DNA of 64,000 nt from Haloplanus salinus (GTDB lineage: Archaea > Halobacteriota > Halobacteria > Halobacteriales > Haloferacaceae), in assembly GCF_003336245.1 (NCBI RefSeq), contig NZ_QPHM01000001.1, positions 1,674,001-1,738,000 on the forward strand, read 5' to 3'. Shown in pieces: positions 16,481 to 24,606 of the stretch (position 1 is the first letter of the stretch; each line of letters opens with the position of its first letter). Under the pieces are notes generated by a model. It had not been told where the DNA came from. It did not search any database and worked only from the letters and a program-made list of their open reading frames with translations. Both the position numbers and the translations under genes were made by a program.

Positions 16481-17197
16481 TCAATTGAGGTCTGCCGCCT
16501 CAAGAGCCGCGCTCCAAGACTCGAACCGATTGATGTAGGTGCCCGGACTGAACTCACCATCCCGTTGCATGTCATCCGTCGTTGGAGTCGTGCCGAGTGC
16601 ATCGGCTAGACGCTGTAATTCAGTCACCAGTTCTGCTTCGGATGTTTTGCGCTTCGGTCGTCGGCGATCAAATCCAGCCGCTCCGAGGGCTTCATTCCAC
16701 GAACCGAAGTGATCCCGATACGTGATTCGGCCAAACTCCCCGTGTTCGGCCATGTCTCGGCTCGAAGGGATCCGTCCCAATTCGTCTGCGAGCCGCTCGA
16801 TTTCTGCGAGTAACTCCTGATCTGACCGCTCCTTTCGATCCGGCTTGCGAGAGAGGTCGGCGGCCTCAAGAGCCTCGTTCCACGATCCGAATCTATTCTT
16901 GTACGTGTTTATCCCGTGGTGCCCGTGACTGACCATCTCTTGGCCTGTCGGGACTTTGTCCAGTTCTTCAGCCAAACGGCGCAGTTCGGCACGGAGCGAT
17001 TCGCTTGGAATCTTCCGTCCCGCAGGTTGTTCTATGTCGGCGACAGCAAGGGCGTTCGCCCAAGAGCCGAACTCTTCCCTGTAGTCCGCGAGGGTGTACG
17101 AACTCTTTTCGTCGAGCTCGTCGGGAGTCGGGCCGCGATCAAGATCGGTAGCGAGGCGTCGAAGCTCGGTTAACAACTCCTCTCGTTGTAACGTCAT
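16481..17197 (-). CDS. Homing-endonuclease-associated-repeat (HEAR) protein
   Basis: 238 residues composed of four repeats of about 58 residues. Each has the pattern ELLxELRRLAxxLxRxPTxxDMxxHGxxxxxTYxxRFGSWNxALxAAxL (starting near 5, 66, 125 and 184). This is the HEAR/HNH-repeat found beside homing endonuclease and HNH nuclease domains, thought to bind DNA. No nuclease domain is attached. It starts inside the stop of the winged-helix gene (4-bp overlap), so it belongs to the toxin-antitoxin operon. Confidence 0.8.
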   Translation of the reverse strand: MTLQREELLTELRRLATDLDRGPTPDELDEKSSYTLADYREEFGSWANALAVADIEQPAGRKIPSESLRAELRRLAEELDKVPTGQEMVSHGHHGINTYKNRFGSWNEALEAADLSRKPDRKERSDQELLAEIERLADELGRIPSSRDMAEHGEFGRITYRDHFGSWNEALGAAGFDRRRPKRKTSEAELVTELQRLADALGTTPTTDDMQRDGEFSPGTYINRFESWSAALEAADLN

Positions 17198-17535
17198 TCT
17201 ATCTGAACGGGTGATTGGCCCGATTGTCCTTCATTTTCATCGTTGTAATCGAGATCTTCCGGGTCGACTTCCGGATCGCCCGTGACGACAAAACGACCAT
17301 CGGGCGTGATCTTGTATTTTCCTCGGTCAACTTTCTCAACATATCCTCCCGCTTGTAGGGTGTTCAGGCGCTTAGAAACCGTCTGTCGCGTCACATCTGA
17401 ATTCTCCGCGATAATCGAGGGAGTGAGCGTCAGACCCGAGTTCAGTATGAACAGAATATGCGCATCTGCGCCTGTGAACCAGTCCGGAGGATCGCCCGCA
17501 ATCACACTGACCAACGTAGCCACGAACCCGTTCAA
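17194..17535 (-). CDS. Winged-helix transcriptional regulator (phiH1-repressor-like)
   Basis: 113 residues. TPSIIAENSDVTRQTVSKRLNTLQAGGYVEKVDRGKYKITPDGR (about 38-81) is a winged helix with recognition helix and wing, as in small haloviral repressors. The acidic tail lacks a dimerisation coil. It overlaps both the upstream toxin gene and the downstream HEAR gene by 4 bp. It may autoregulate the operon; that is inference. Confidence 0.75.
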   Translation of the reverse strand: MNGFVATLVSVIAGDPPDWFTGADAHILFILNSGLTLTPSIIAENSDVTRQTVSKRLNTLQAGGYVEKVDRGKYKITPDGRFVVTGDPEVDPEDLDYNDENEGQSGQSPVQIE

Positions 17536-17828
17536 TCGAACCCGTAGCGCTTGTGCGCCTCGTCGATGTCCACGACCTCGATCACGCGGACTTCCCCGCC
17601 CGCTTCGAGTACGTCGTAGAACGCGGTGTGAGTTCGCCCGATATGCAGATGATACAGCTCCTCGCCCTCGATCATCAGCTTCCCTTTGTCACCGGATCCC
17701 GAATCCGGTCTCGGATACGGATCGTCCGCCAATTTCCGGAGATTGTCCTTCACGATGCGTGTGCTCTTCTCGTCTAACGCGGCGACGTACTCACGGGCTT
17801 CCTCCGCGAGGAGAATCTCATAACTCAT
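17532..17828 (-). CDS. RelE/ParE-superfamily toxin
   Basis: 98 residues with the RelE fold order: helix pair (EEAREYVAALDEKSTRIVKDNLRKLADDPYP), then strands KGKLMIEGEELYHLHIGRTHTAFYDV and VRVIEVVDIDEAHKRYG. The Arg in HIGRTH and the C-terminal HKRY sit where ribosome-dependent RNases keep basic catalytic residues. It follows, and overlaps by 11 bp, a small antitoxin gene, the normal order for such pairs. Confidence 0.8.
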   Translation of the reverse strand: MSYEILLAEEAREYVAALDEKSTRIVKDNLRKLADDPYPRPDSGSGDKGKLMIEGEELYHLHIGRTHTAFYDVLEAGGEVRVIEVVDIDEAHKRYGFD

Positions 17829-18015
17829 CGAGCGCCGTCAGTTCGTCAGTGTCTGCTTCACGGACCTCCTTCGCTCGTTCGACGAGTTGTCGACGCTGGT
17901 GTTCCTGGATCAGTTCCCTCAGCAGGTCGTCGTACGTCTCGCCCGCCCCCTTGAGCTCGTTCAGTTCCTTCCACCGCTCCTCAGTGACCGGGATTCGTTT
18001 GCTGGCGTTGGACAT
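17818..18015 (-). CDS. Cognate antitoxin
   Basis: 65 residues from ATG 18015 (MSNASKRIPVTEERWKELNELK). KRIPVTEERWKELNELKGAGETYDDLLREL is a ribbon-helix-helix-like DNA-binding segment. The charged tail (ERAKEVREADTDELTALDEL) would wrap the toxin. First gene of the four-gene operon. An in-frame ATG 12 bp upstream is possible. Confidence 0.75.
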   Translation of the reverse strand: MSNASKRIPVTEERWKELNELKGAGETYDDLLRELIQEHQRRQLVERAKEVREADTDELTALDEL

Positions 18016-18317
18016 ACGTGCTGACACCTCTGTTCAATCCTTACAACGCTTACAGGCAAAAGGGTTGGGTGGACGAACTGCGTTCGCTACCGTCGGGGTT
18101 ACATATCGCCAGCGAACGAACGGGACTCCCACCGTGCCCGTGACGAGTCGGGACCGACGGGGTCTGCCTCTGTGCCGACGGTCACACCCCGACCCGAATC
18201 GGTGAGACGGACGTTGCTGTACCGCCCAGTTCCCCGACCACCAGTTCCACAGCGTCACGCCCGACTCGTGGCCGTGGAGACCCGGGGATCGGATCGTCTC
18301 CGTGCCGGACGGCCGAG
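18016..18317. other. Right-end intergenic stretch of the element
   Basis: No gene seen. It contains the presumptive promoter of the antitoxin operon near 18030-18060 and the candidate attachment repeat at 18127-18141. The remaining bases up to the DUF5518 stop have the flanking chromosome's high G+C. Confidence 0.4.
18127..18141 (+). repeat. Candidate attR
   Basis: TCCCACCGTGCCCGT, 14 of 15 bases identical to the tRNA-Arg 3' end, in direct orientation. One mismatch and the short length leave a real possibility of coincidence. Confidence 0.4.
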
Positions 18318-18686
18318 TTAGCGTCCCTCGACCAAGTACGCCCCCAGATAGCCACCTAGCGCGCTCAGACCGACGGTGTAGGCGATGGCGACGACGCCGA
18401 GCAGGAGGACGACGAAGAAGCCACCGAGGCCGACGGCCACGCCACCGCTGCCGGGGCCGCCGATGGTGAAGAGGCCGAAGATGGCGAACGCGAGAAGACC
18501 GAACAGGAGGAGCGGAATCGACGCGATCAGCCCGGAGAGCGCGCCGATCCGAACGCCGTCGCTCGTGTCGGCGCCGTTCAGATAGGTCGCCACTCCGCCA
18601 CCGAAGACGGGCGAAAACGGCACGAACGAGAACACGACGGTCACGACGGCGCCGATCAGCGCGTGGAGGGTGGAGTCGGAGACCAT
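18318..18686 (-). CDS. DUF5518-type membrane protein
   Basis: 122 residues from ATG 18686. Four hydrophobic segments with glycine-rich turns (FGGGVATYLNG, GGPGSGGVAVGLGGFFVVLLLG) match the haloarchaeal DUF5518 membrane family I recall. Integral membrane protein of unknown function. First gene outside the tRNA-Arg element on this side. Confidence 0.7.
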   Translation of the reverse strand: MVSDSTLHALIGAVVTVVFSFVPFSPVFGGGVATYLNGADTSDGVRIGALSGLIASIPLLLFGLLAFAIFGLFTIGGPGSGGVAVGLGGFFVVLLLGVVAIAYTVGLSALGGYLGAYLVEGR

Positions 18687-18733
18687 GCGGTGAGGGAGTA
18701 GCGGACCGGACAAATACCTTCGGCCGGATCCGA

Positions 18734-19318
18734 CTATCGGGTGCGTTCGATGACCCGTTTCGCCGCCGTCGCTTTCTCCTTCCAGCCGTAGCCCGCCTCG
18801 TAGACGTGGCGTTTCTTCTCGACCAGCGCCTCGGGGCTAGCCTCCTCGAAGCCGCCACGGTCCCAGGCACCGCTCTCGCGGAGCCACCCGGCGACGTTCT
18901 CCTTGGTTTCCGGCCACGAGAGCCCGACCATCTCGTACCACGCGATCATCGCGAAGACGGCGTTGTCGTGACAGCCGGGGACGCTCCCGCGTTCGTAGAC
19001 GGTCTTGATCGGGTCACGGGTGGGTACGGACACCGCCTCACGGTACTCCTCCGCGGGGAGGAGACGGAGGCGGTCGTTGGCGTCGTCGACTCGCCCGTCG
19101 CGGCGAAGGCGTTCCAGCGCCGCCCCCCGGAGCGGTCCCCACTCCGCGACGGCCTCGGGCACCGCGTCCGCGTCGGCGACGCCGCCGGACAGGACCGACA
19201 CCACGTCGACGTAGGCGGCTTCCACCTCGGCCCACGGCGTCCCCTCGAACCGGCAGTCGGCGTCGTGGAGGCTGTTGGTCGTCCGGCAGTCGGGACAGGG
19301 GTAGTCGAACGTCGGCAC
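18734..19318 (-). CDS. Conserved haloarchaeal protein with N-terminal Cys motif
   Basis: 194 residues. MPTFDYPCPDCRTTNSLHDADC gives three cysteines (8, 11, 22) that could form part of a zinc site. The rest is helical and charged, with a conserved-looking segment PIKTVYERGSVPGCHDNAVFAMIAWYEMVGLSWPET. No family that I can name. Cytoplasmic. It lies 51 bp downstream of the aIF-1A gene in the same direction and may be cotranscribed with it. Confidence 0.6.
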   Translation of the reverse strand: MPTFDYPCPDCRTTNSLHDADCRFEGTPWAEVEAAYVDVVSVLSGGVADADAVPEAVAEWGPLRGAALERLRRDGRVDDANDRLRLLPAEEYREAVSVPTRDPIKTVYERGSVPGCHDNAVFAMIAWYEMVGLSWPETKENVAGWLRESGAWDRGGFEEASPEALVEKKRHVYEAGYGWKEKATAAKRVIERTR

Positions 19319-19369
19319 TGGTGTCGGGTTGACCGGCGCGAACTTAGGTCGTACGGTTGCGAGAATCGA

Positions 19370-19660
19370 TCACTCGATGTGGCCTTCGCGCCGCAACTGA
19401 TCGGCCTCGGACTTCTCGTAGCGCCACGAGATGTCGGCCTTCTCGTCCTGCCAGTCCCAGGGCTCGACGAGTACGACGTCGTCCTCGCGAATCCAGATGC
19501 GTTTCTGCATCCGGCCGGGGATGCGAGCGGTGCGCTCTGTCCCGTCCGCACAGCGCACCTTCACTCGGTTCGCACCGAGCATGTTCGTTACGACGGCGAA
19601 CACCTCGTCGTCGTCGGGCATTCTGAGGTCCCGTCGCCCGCCGTTTTCGTTCTCGCTCAT
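19370..19660 (-). CDS. eif1A: Translation initiation factor aIF-1A
   Basis: 96 residues. An OB-fold ([53 protein letters not shown]) is followed by the short C-terminal helix [21 protein letters not shown]. These are the standard eIF1A/IF1 motifs, including [12 protein letters not shown]. It acts on the small ribosomal subunit during initiation. Full length and unambiguous. Confidence 0.96.
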   Translation of the reverse strand: MSENENGGRRDLRMPDDDEVFAVVTNMLGANRVKVRCADGTERTARIPGRMQKRIWIREDDVVLVEPWDWQDEKADISWRYEKSEADQLRREGHIE

Positions 19661-19728
19661 GGGCGCGAATTCGTGAGCGCGAGGTTTAAAACCGCCGACG
19701 TTTCGCCGACGGCGTCGCAGTCCGTCGA

Positions 19729-20730
19729 CTACGACTCCGTCTCGGCCGCCCGCAGCTTCGACCGCCCCGGTGCGATGAGGTCGTCGAGATACGCCGCGAG
19801 CGCGCCCTTCGCGTCCGCCGGATGCAACTCACCCGACTCCAAGTCCGCCGCCAGCGACTCGTAGTCGTCGTACGTCAGGTCGCCGCCGTACTCGTCGGGC
19901 CGGTCGACGACGACCGTCTCGAACCGCGGGAAGACGTGGTACTCGAAGATCTGGAGGACGGGGTTCTCGCGCTCCTCCCCGTCGTCGGTCGGGTCGGGAT
20001 CGCGGGTCGGCGGACAGTACGCCGCGGTCACCTTCTCCTCGATGTCCGCCGCGGAGTCCTCCATCGAGATGGAGACGCCCTCGCTCGCGGACATCTTCCC
20101 GATCCCCGTCTGGAGGTCGGCGATCAGCGGCGTATGCAGGCAGGTCGGGGCCGACTCGTCGATCTTGGGGAGCGTGTCGCGGGCGAGCATGTGGACTTTC
20201 CGCTGTTCCATCCCCCCGACCGCGAGGTCGACGTCGAGGTAGACGATGTCGAGCGCCTGCATCAAGGGGTAGACCGCCTGCGAGACGCTTACCGTGTCCC
20301 CGCTCTTGATCTCGGCCATCGCCCGCTCGGCCCGCGCGATGCTCGTCTCCAACTCCAGTGCGTGCAGGTCGAGGACGTACTCGCGGTCGAACTGGAACGC
20401 GGAGCCGTAGACGAACTCCGTTTTGTCCTCGTCGAGACCGTACGCGAGGAACTGTTCTTTCATGCGCTCGGCCGTCTCGCGAATCCCCTCGAAGGTCCCC
20501 TTGTCGTTGAGGTAGGCGTGGACGTCAGCGAGCAGGACCGTCACCTCGAAGCCGGCGTCCTGTAAGTCCATCAGCTTCGTCGCGGTGAGCATGTGACCGA
20601 TGTGGAGCACACCCGACGGCTCGTAGCCGACGTACGCGCGCTTCCCGTCCGGATCGGCGGCCAACGCTCGCCCCTCCTCCTCGGTGACCACCTCGGTCGC
20701 GTTCCGGGTGATCCGCTCGTAGACGTCCAT
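19729..20730 (-). CDS. tyrS: Tyrosine--tRNA ligase
   Basis: 333 residues from ATG 20730 ([15 protein letters not shown]). Class I signatures are present: HIGHM at about 47-51 in [15 protein letters not shown] and KMSAS in [10 protein letters not shown]. The archaeal TyrRS features YVGYEPSGV and [21 protein letters not shown], which bind tyrosine and ATP, are also present. Further upstream in-frame codons to 20880 overlap the region before the next gene and are unlikely to be translated. Confidence 0.95.
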   Translation of the reverse strand: MDVYERITRNATEVVTEEEGRALAADPDGKRAYVGYEPSGVLHIGHMLTATKLMDLQDAGFEVTVLLADVHAYLNDKGTFEGIRETAERMKEQFLAYGLDEDKTEFVYGSAFQFDREYVLDLHALELETSIARAERAMAEIKSGDTVSVSQAVYPLMQALDIVYLDVDLAVGGMEQRKVHMLARDTLPKIDESAPTCLHTPLIADLQTGIGKMSASEGVSISMEDSAADIEEKVTAAYCPPTRDPDPTDDGEERENPVLQIFEYHVFPRFETVVVDRPDEYGGDLTYDDYESLAADLESGELHPADAKGALAAYLDDLIAPGRSKLRAAETES

Positions 20731-20768
20731 GCACACTGAAAGCGCGAGCGCGGAAATATGACTTCTGC

Positions 20769-21341
20769 TTACGAGCCGGGTAGCAGGTCGCCGAGCGCCG
20801 CGCCGATGCTCATGGGGACGAACGCGACGACGGCGTTGGCGAGCGCGAGCCACGGCGCCCCCCAGTCGACCCGTCCCCACACCGTCAGCAGACAGACGGC
20901 GGTCAGAAAGGAGACGCCGACCACGCCGACCAGCCGACGTGGGAGCAGGCCGAGGATCGGCTTGTGAACCCGCACGTCCTGGATGTCCGCGACGTAGACG
21001 ATGCCGACGACCATGCCGACGGCGACACAGAACGTGGCGCCGAGCGCGCCGGGGTGGCCGGCGAGGAAGACGGCTACCTCCTGTGTCCCGCCCTCGACGG
21101 CCATCGGAATCCCGAACAGGAGCGCCCCGAGCAACGCCTCCGCGAGGTCCCCCCGGTCGAAGCCGCGGATGACGCGCCCGAACGGGCTGGCGGTGGCGCT
21201 GGCCGCCATCGCGACGCGCATCGTCTCGCGGACCTGTTCGCGGGCGGCGTCACTCCCGACGAGTTCTTCGAGTTCCTGAAGTTCGTCGAAGAGGTCACCC
21301 ATGTCGGTCGACCCGTCGTCGCCCCCCTTGCCCACACTCAT
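20769..21341 (-). CDS. DUF2391-type membrane protein
   Basis: 190 residues from ATG 21341. A soluble helical head (MGDLFDELQELEELVGSDAAREQVRETMRV) is followed by five or six membrane segments with EALLGALLFGIPMAVEGGTQEVAVFLAG and LGLLPRRLVGVVGVSFLTAVCLL. This matches the haloarchaeal DUF2391 family. Function unknown. Same strand as, and just upstream of, tyrS. Confidence 0.7.
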   Translation of the reverse strand: MSVGKGGDDGSTDMGDLFDELQELEELVGSDAAREQVRETMRVAMAASATASPFGRVIRGFDRGDLAEALLGALLFGIPMAVEGGTQEVAVFLAGHPGALGATFCVAVGMVVGIVYVADIQDVRVHKPILGLLPRRLVGVVGVSFLTAVCLLTVWGRVDWGAPWLALANAVVAFVPMSIGAALGDLLPGS

Positions 21342-21395
21342 GACTCCGTCCTCGCCGCGGGTGAACCTAAAACCACGCGCCGCCACCGCCCCCGC

Positions 21396-23363
21396 TCAGT
21401 CGCCGCTCTCGGCCCGGTGTTCGCTGATGATCTGATCCACCATCTCCGACTTCCGTTCGCGGGAGCGCTCCTCGGCGCGGCGCTCCCAGTCCTCGATGGC
21501 GGCCGCAACCTCGCTCTCGCGGGCGACGGCGAGCTCGTCGACCTCCTGAACGGTCACGTCGTCGGCGGGTGCGACGGGCACGTCGGCCTCGAACAGGGTC
21601 TCGTCGGCGACGTCGGAGAGGTTGCCGTCCCGAAGGACGACTCGCGGGTCGACCTCGACGAGTCGCTGCGCCGTCGACCGCCCGGCGCCGCTGGCGTCCC
21701 GGAGGTAGAGCACGTCGCCCGCCGCCAGCCCGTAGGCCTCGTCGGCGGCGTCGATGGCGTCCCGCGTGAACTGCTCGATCACCTTCACCGGGACGAGGTC
21801 ACGCCCCTTCGAGACGTCCGCGAAGTTCGAGTGATCGAGTTTCCAGAGCGTCTTCAGTCGCTCTAGCTTCGACGCCAACTCCTCGGCGCGTTCGTGCTCC
21901 TGATCGCGCTCCCGCTCCAGCCGCTCGGTCTCCCGCTGGAGGCGGTTCACCTCGCGGCGCTCGCGTGCCTCGCGACGCTCCTCGCGGCGGGCCTCCGAGA
22001 GCTCCTCCTCGTACTCCGCGATGCGCTCGTCCTTCTCGGCCACCGTCGATTCGAGGTCGTGGACTTTCGACTCCAGCCGGTCGACCTGCCGTTCGAGACG
22101 CTTGATCCGGCGTTCCTCGGGCGAGAGTTCGCGGGGCTCGTGGGTCGACTCCTCGTCGTCCCCCTCGTCGTCGTCGCGCAGGTCACGGAGGACGGCCTCG
22201 ACGGAGGCGTCGCCGGAGACGACGCGGTCGATCACCTCGCCGCGGTCGAACCCCGCCGGCACCTTCCGGGTGATACGCTCGAACTGGTCCTCGAAGGCGT
22301 CGAACGCGAACAGCGCGGCCGCCATCGCGTCGCGTTCGTGGTCGTTGTCGTAGGTGTGCTCGCGGGTGCGGTGGAGTTTCTCGTCGACCGGGAGGTCGGT
22401 GTCGGGTTCCCAGGCCGCGGCGTCGAAGCTCCGGCGGAACTTCTCGACCGTCTCGGGCATCGGTTCGACGTCCGCGGCGACGACGACGGGGCGGCCGCGC
22501 TCGACCAGCCACTCGATGACCCCCGCCGTGTCCGCCGTCCGGGTGGAGAACACGTCGAGCACCTCGCCGTCGAGGGAGACGACGGCCGCCGCCGTCGTCG
22601 TTCCGGGATCGATGCCGACGAGCACGCGGTCCCGTCGTTTCACCAGCGGTTCGAACTCGATGCCGTCGCGGCGCTCGCGCTCGATTTCGATCCGCGTGTC
22701 GCCGGCACGCTCGCGGGAGACCGGGAGGTCGTCGGGCGACGCCTCGACGGTGAAGACGGCGTTGGCGTAGCCGCCGTACTTCTCCGTCACCTCGCGCTCG
22801 TAGTCGAGGTTCGCCTCGTCGAGTGCTGACTCCACCTCGCGGGCGCGGGATTTGACGTTGCCGTGGATGCGTCGGGTGTAGCGGTCCTGGCTCCACCCTC
22901 CCTTGCCCGTCGACCGGCCCCGCGACACCTTCACCGTCGTCGTGTCGGTGAAGGCCGTCACCTCGTGGCCGACGTTCGCGGCGGCGAGGCGGGCGGCGGC
23001 CTCGGCTTCCTTCATCGGCTTCTTGCCGTAGGGGACGCCGTGTCTGGAGGCGACCCGCGAGAGGGGTTCCGGGCGCTCGGCGCCGGTCACCTGTACGAGT
23101 CGGGTCCCGTCGGGGAGCCACCGCAGGAAACGAACGAGGTCGTCGCGGTCCGTCGCGAGTTCGTAGACGTTGTCCGTGGCGAGCAGCGCCGGTTCCTCGC
23201 GTTCGACCAGTCGCCGGAGTTTGCGAAAGGACACCACGTCCCGGTCGACGTTCTCGCCGTCGTAGGCGACCACCGCGTAGGAGGGTGCGTCCCCGCGTAC
23301 GTCGCCGCTCTGTACGTCGACGCCGAACACCAGCGCGTCGAGCGCACTCGTCCGGGCGTTCAC
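21396..23363 (-). CDS. DUF460 protein with an RNase H-like nuclease domain and coiled coil
   Basis: 655 residues from GTG 23363 (VNARTSALDALVFGVDVQSG). A first domain (to about 250) is followed by a RuvC/RNase H-like core containing VLVGIDPGTTTAAAVVSLDGEVL, then a long charged coiled coil (about 390-520) and a C-terminal domain with VPVKVIEQFTRDAIDAADEAYGL. This is the archaeal DUF460 architecture (predicted nuclease with Walker-like features, function unresolved). Further upstream in-frame sequence runs into the 68-bp repeat and is not coding. Confidence 0.85.
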   Translation of the reverse strand: MNARTSALDALVFGVDVQSGDVRGDAPSYAVVAYDGENVDRDVVSFRKLRRLVEREEPALLATDNVYELATDRDDLVRFLRWLPDGTRLVQVTGAERPEPLSRVASRHGVPYGKKPMKEAEAAARLAAANVGHEVTAFTDTTTVKVSRGRSTGKGGWSQDRYTRRIHGNVKSRAREVESALDEANLDYEREVTEKYGGYANAVFTVEASPDDLPVSRERAGDTRIEIERERRDGIEFEPLVKRRDRVLVGIDPGTTTAAAVVSLDGEVLDVFSTRTADTAGVIEWLVERGRPVVVAADVEPMPETVEKFRRSFDAAAWEPDTDLPVDEKLHRTREHTYDNDHERDAMAAALFAFDAFEDQFERITRKVPAGFDRGEVIDRVVSGDASVEAVLRDLRDDDEGDDEESTHEPRELSPEERRIKRLERQVDRLESKVHDLESTVAEKDERIAEYEEELSEARREERREARERREVNRLQRETERLERERDQEHERAEELASKLERLKTLWKLDHSNFADVSKGRDLVPVKVIEQFTRDAIDAADEAYGLAAGDVLYLRDASGAGRSTAQRLVEVDPRVVLRDGNLSDVADETLFEADVPVAPADDVTVQEVDELAVARESEVAAAIEDWERRAEERSRERKSEMVDQIISEHRAESGD

Positions 23364-23417
23364 ACCGGTCGTTGGCGGCCGCGAAATAAATACTCCACGG
23401 CGAGAGCGAGGCCGAGC

Positions 23418-23577
23418 GACCGACGGGAGCGAGGCCTCGACACGGAGCGGCGAGGGACGAGCCGCGGAGGGCGGTGGGGACGTGGGACCGACGGGAGCGA
23501 GGCCTCGACACGGAGCGGCGAGGGACGAGCCGCGGAGGGCGGTGGGGACGTGGGACCGACGGGAGCGAGGCCTCGAC
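23418..23577. repeat. 68-bp tandem repeat, 2.35 copies
   Basis: Copies start at 23418, 23486 and 23554 (the last only 24 bp). Unit begins GACCGACGGGAGCGAGGCCT and contains the GAGGCCTC palindrome. The units are essentially identical. The array fills the intergenic space between the DUF460 gene start and the RNase Z stop. A related family lies at 34.9-35.1 kb. Confidence 0.85.
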
Positions 23578-23599
23578 GCGGCGCGTCCGTCGCCGACGG

Positions 23600-24523
23600 C
23601 TACTCCGGATACGGCACGTCGACAGTCTGCCCGTCGCTCGCGACGAAACACGCGCCCTCGAACGCCTCGCTCGCTTCGCGTTCGAGGCGCTTCCACTTCC
23701 CGGCGTAGCGCGAGGAGAGGTGGGTAAGCGCGAGTCGCTCGGCGCCCGCGCGGGCGGCCACCTGCCCAGCCTCGCGCGCGGTCGAGTGCCCCGTGTGCCG
23801 CGCCCGGTCGCGTTCGTCGTCCGCGAACGTCGCGTCGTGGATCAGAAGGTCCGCGTCCGTCGCCGCCTCGACCACGGCGTCGACGGGCCGCGTGTCGCCG
23901 GTGTAGACCACCCGTCGACCGGGCCGGGGGTCGCCAACCACCTGCTCCGGTTCGATCACCCGGCCGTCGTCGAGTTCGATGGCCTCCCCTTCGTGGAGGC
24001 GACCGAACTTCGGGCCGACGGGGACGCCGAGTTCCTCGGCGCGGTCCCGGTCGAAGCGACCGGGCCGGTCGTCCTCGACGAGCGTGAACCCCATCGACGT
24101 CGTGCGGTGGTCGGTCTCGACGGTCCGCACTTCGAAGTCGGCGGCGGCGTAGGCCACCGACCCCGGCGCAACCTCGTGAACCCGGACGGGGAAGCCGGGC
24201 TGGTGCCCACCGGCGTGGACCAGGCTCCGAACGTCGTCGCGTGACCGCGGCGGAACGTGAATCGCCAGCGCGTCGGTGCGGTCGTTGAAATCGAGCGACT
24301 GGAGCAGCCCGGGGATGCCGAGGATGTGATCGCCGTGGAGATGCGTGACGAAGATGTGGGAGACGTCGAAGCCGGTCCCGAAGCGCATCATCTGGCGCTG
24401 GGTGCCCTCGCCGCAGTCGAACAGAAGGCGTTCGCCCTCGCGGTTGACGAGGACGGCGCTCGGCGCCCGCTGGGTCGTCGGAACCGCCCCGCTAGTGCCG
24501 AGAAACGTCACGCGCATCGACAT
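23600..24523 (-). CDS. rnz: Ribonuclease Z
   Basis: 307 residues. Metallo-beta-lactamase fold with HLHGDHILGIPGL (about 63-75), the zinc-binding motif, the upstream FLGTSGAVPT, and later DTRPVD, DLLIHDATF and GHSTAREAG. RNase Z removes the 3' trailer from tRNA precursors, which is required because these tRNAs lack encoded CCA. Two ATGs (24523 and 24517) are possible; the first is given. Divergent from rfcC. Confidence 0.93.
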   Translation of the reverse strand: MSMRVTFLGTSGAVPTTQRAPSAVLVNREGERLLFDCGEGTQRQMMRFGTGFDVSHIFVTHLHGDHILGIPGLLQSLDFNDRTDALAIHVPPRSRDDVRSLVHAGGHQPGFPVRVHEVAPGSVAYAAADFEVRTVETDHRTTSMGFTLVEDDRPGRFDRDRAEELGVPVGPKFGRLHEGEAIELDDGRVIEPEQVVGDPRPGRRVVYTGDTRPVDAVVEAATDADLLIHDATFADDERDRARHTGHSTAREAGQVAARAGAERLALTHLSSRYAGKWKRLEREASEAFEGACFVASDGQTVDVPYPE

Positions 24524-24606
24524 ACCTCGGTGTGCGAGCGGCGGCGATAAACGCGTGTCGGTCGAGAGAGCAAGCTTTGTACCTCACGCCCGCATAGCCG
24601 CCGCCG

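Larger units (their letters stand above)
12909..18141. mobile_element. Putative integrated plasmid/virus-like element at tRNA-Arg
   Basis: Boundaries are inferred from the tRNA 3' end TCCCATCGTGCCCGT (12909-12923) and a 14/15 match TCCCACCGTGCCCGT at 18127-18141. Inside are a HUH Rep, two exported DUF1102 proteins and an operon of antitoxin, toxin, winged-helix and HEAR-repeat genes. The interior is visibly poorer in G+C and in haloarchaeal codon bias than the flanks. No integrase gene is present, so it may be a decayed or trans-mobilised element. Confidence 0.5.

Noticed and set aside
12909-18141. Calling this a complete provirus
   Set aside because: No capsid, spike or integrase gene is visible; only Rep and accessory genes. 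The mobile-element label is kept as inference only.
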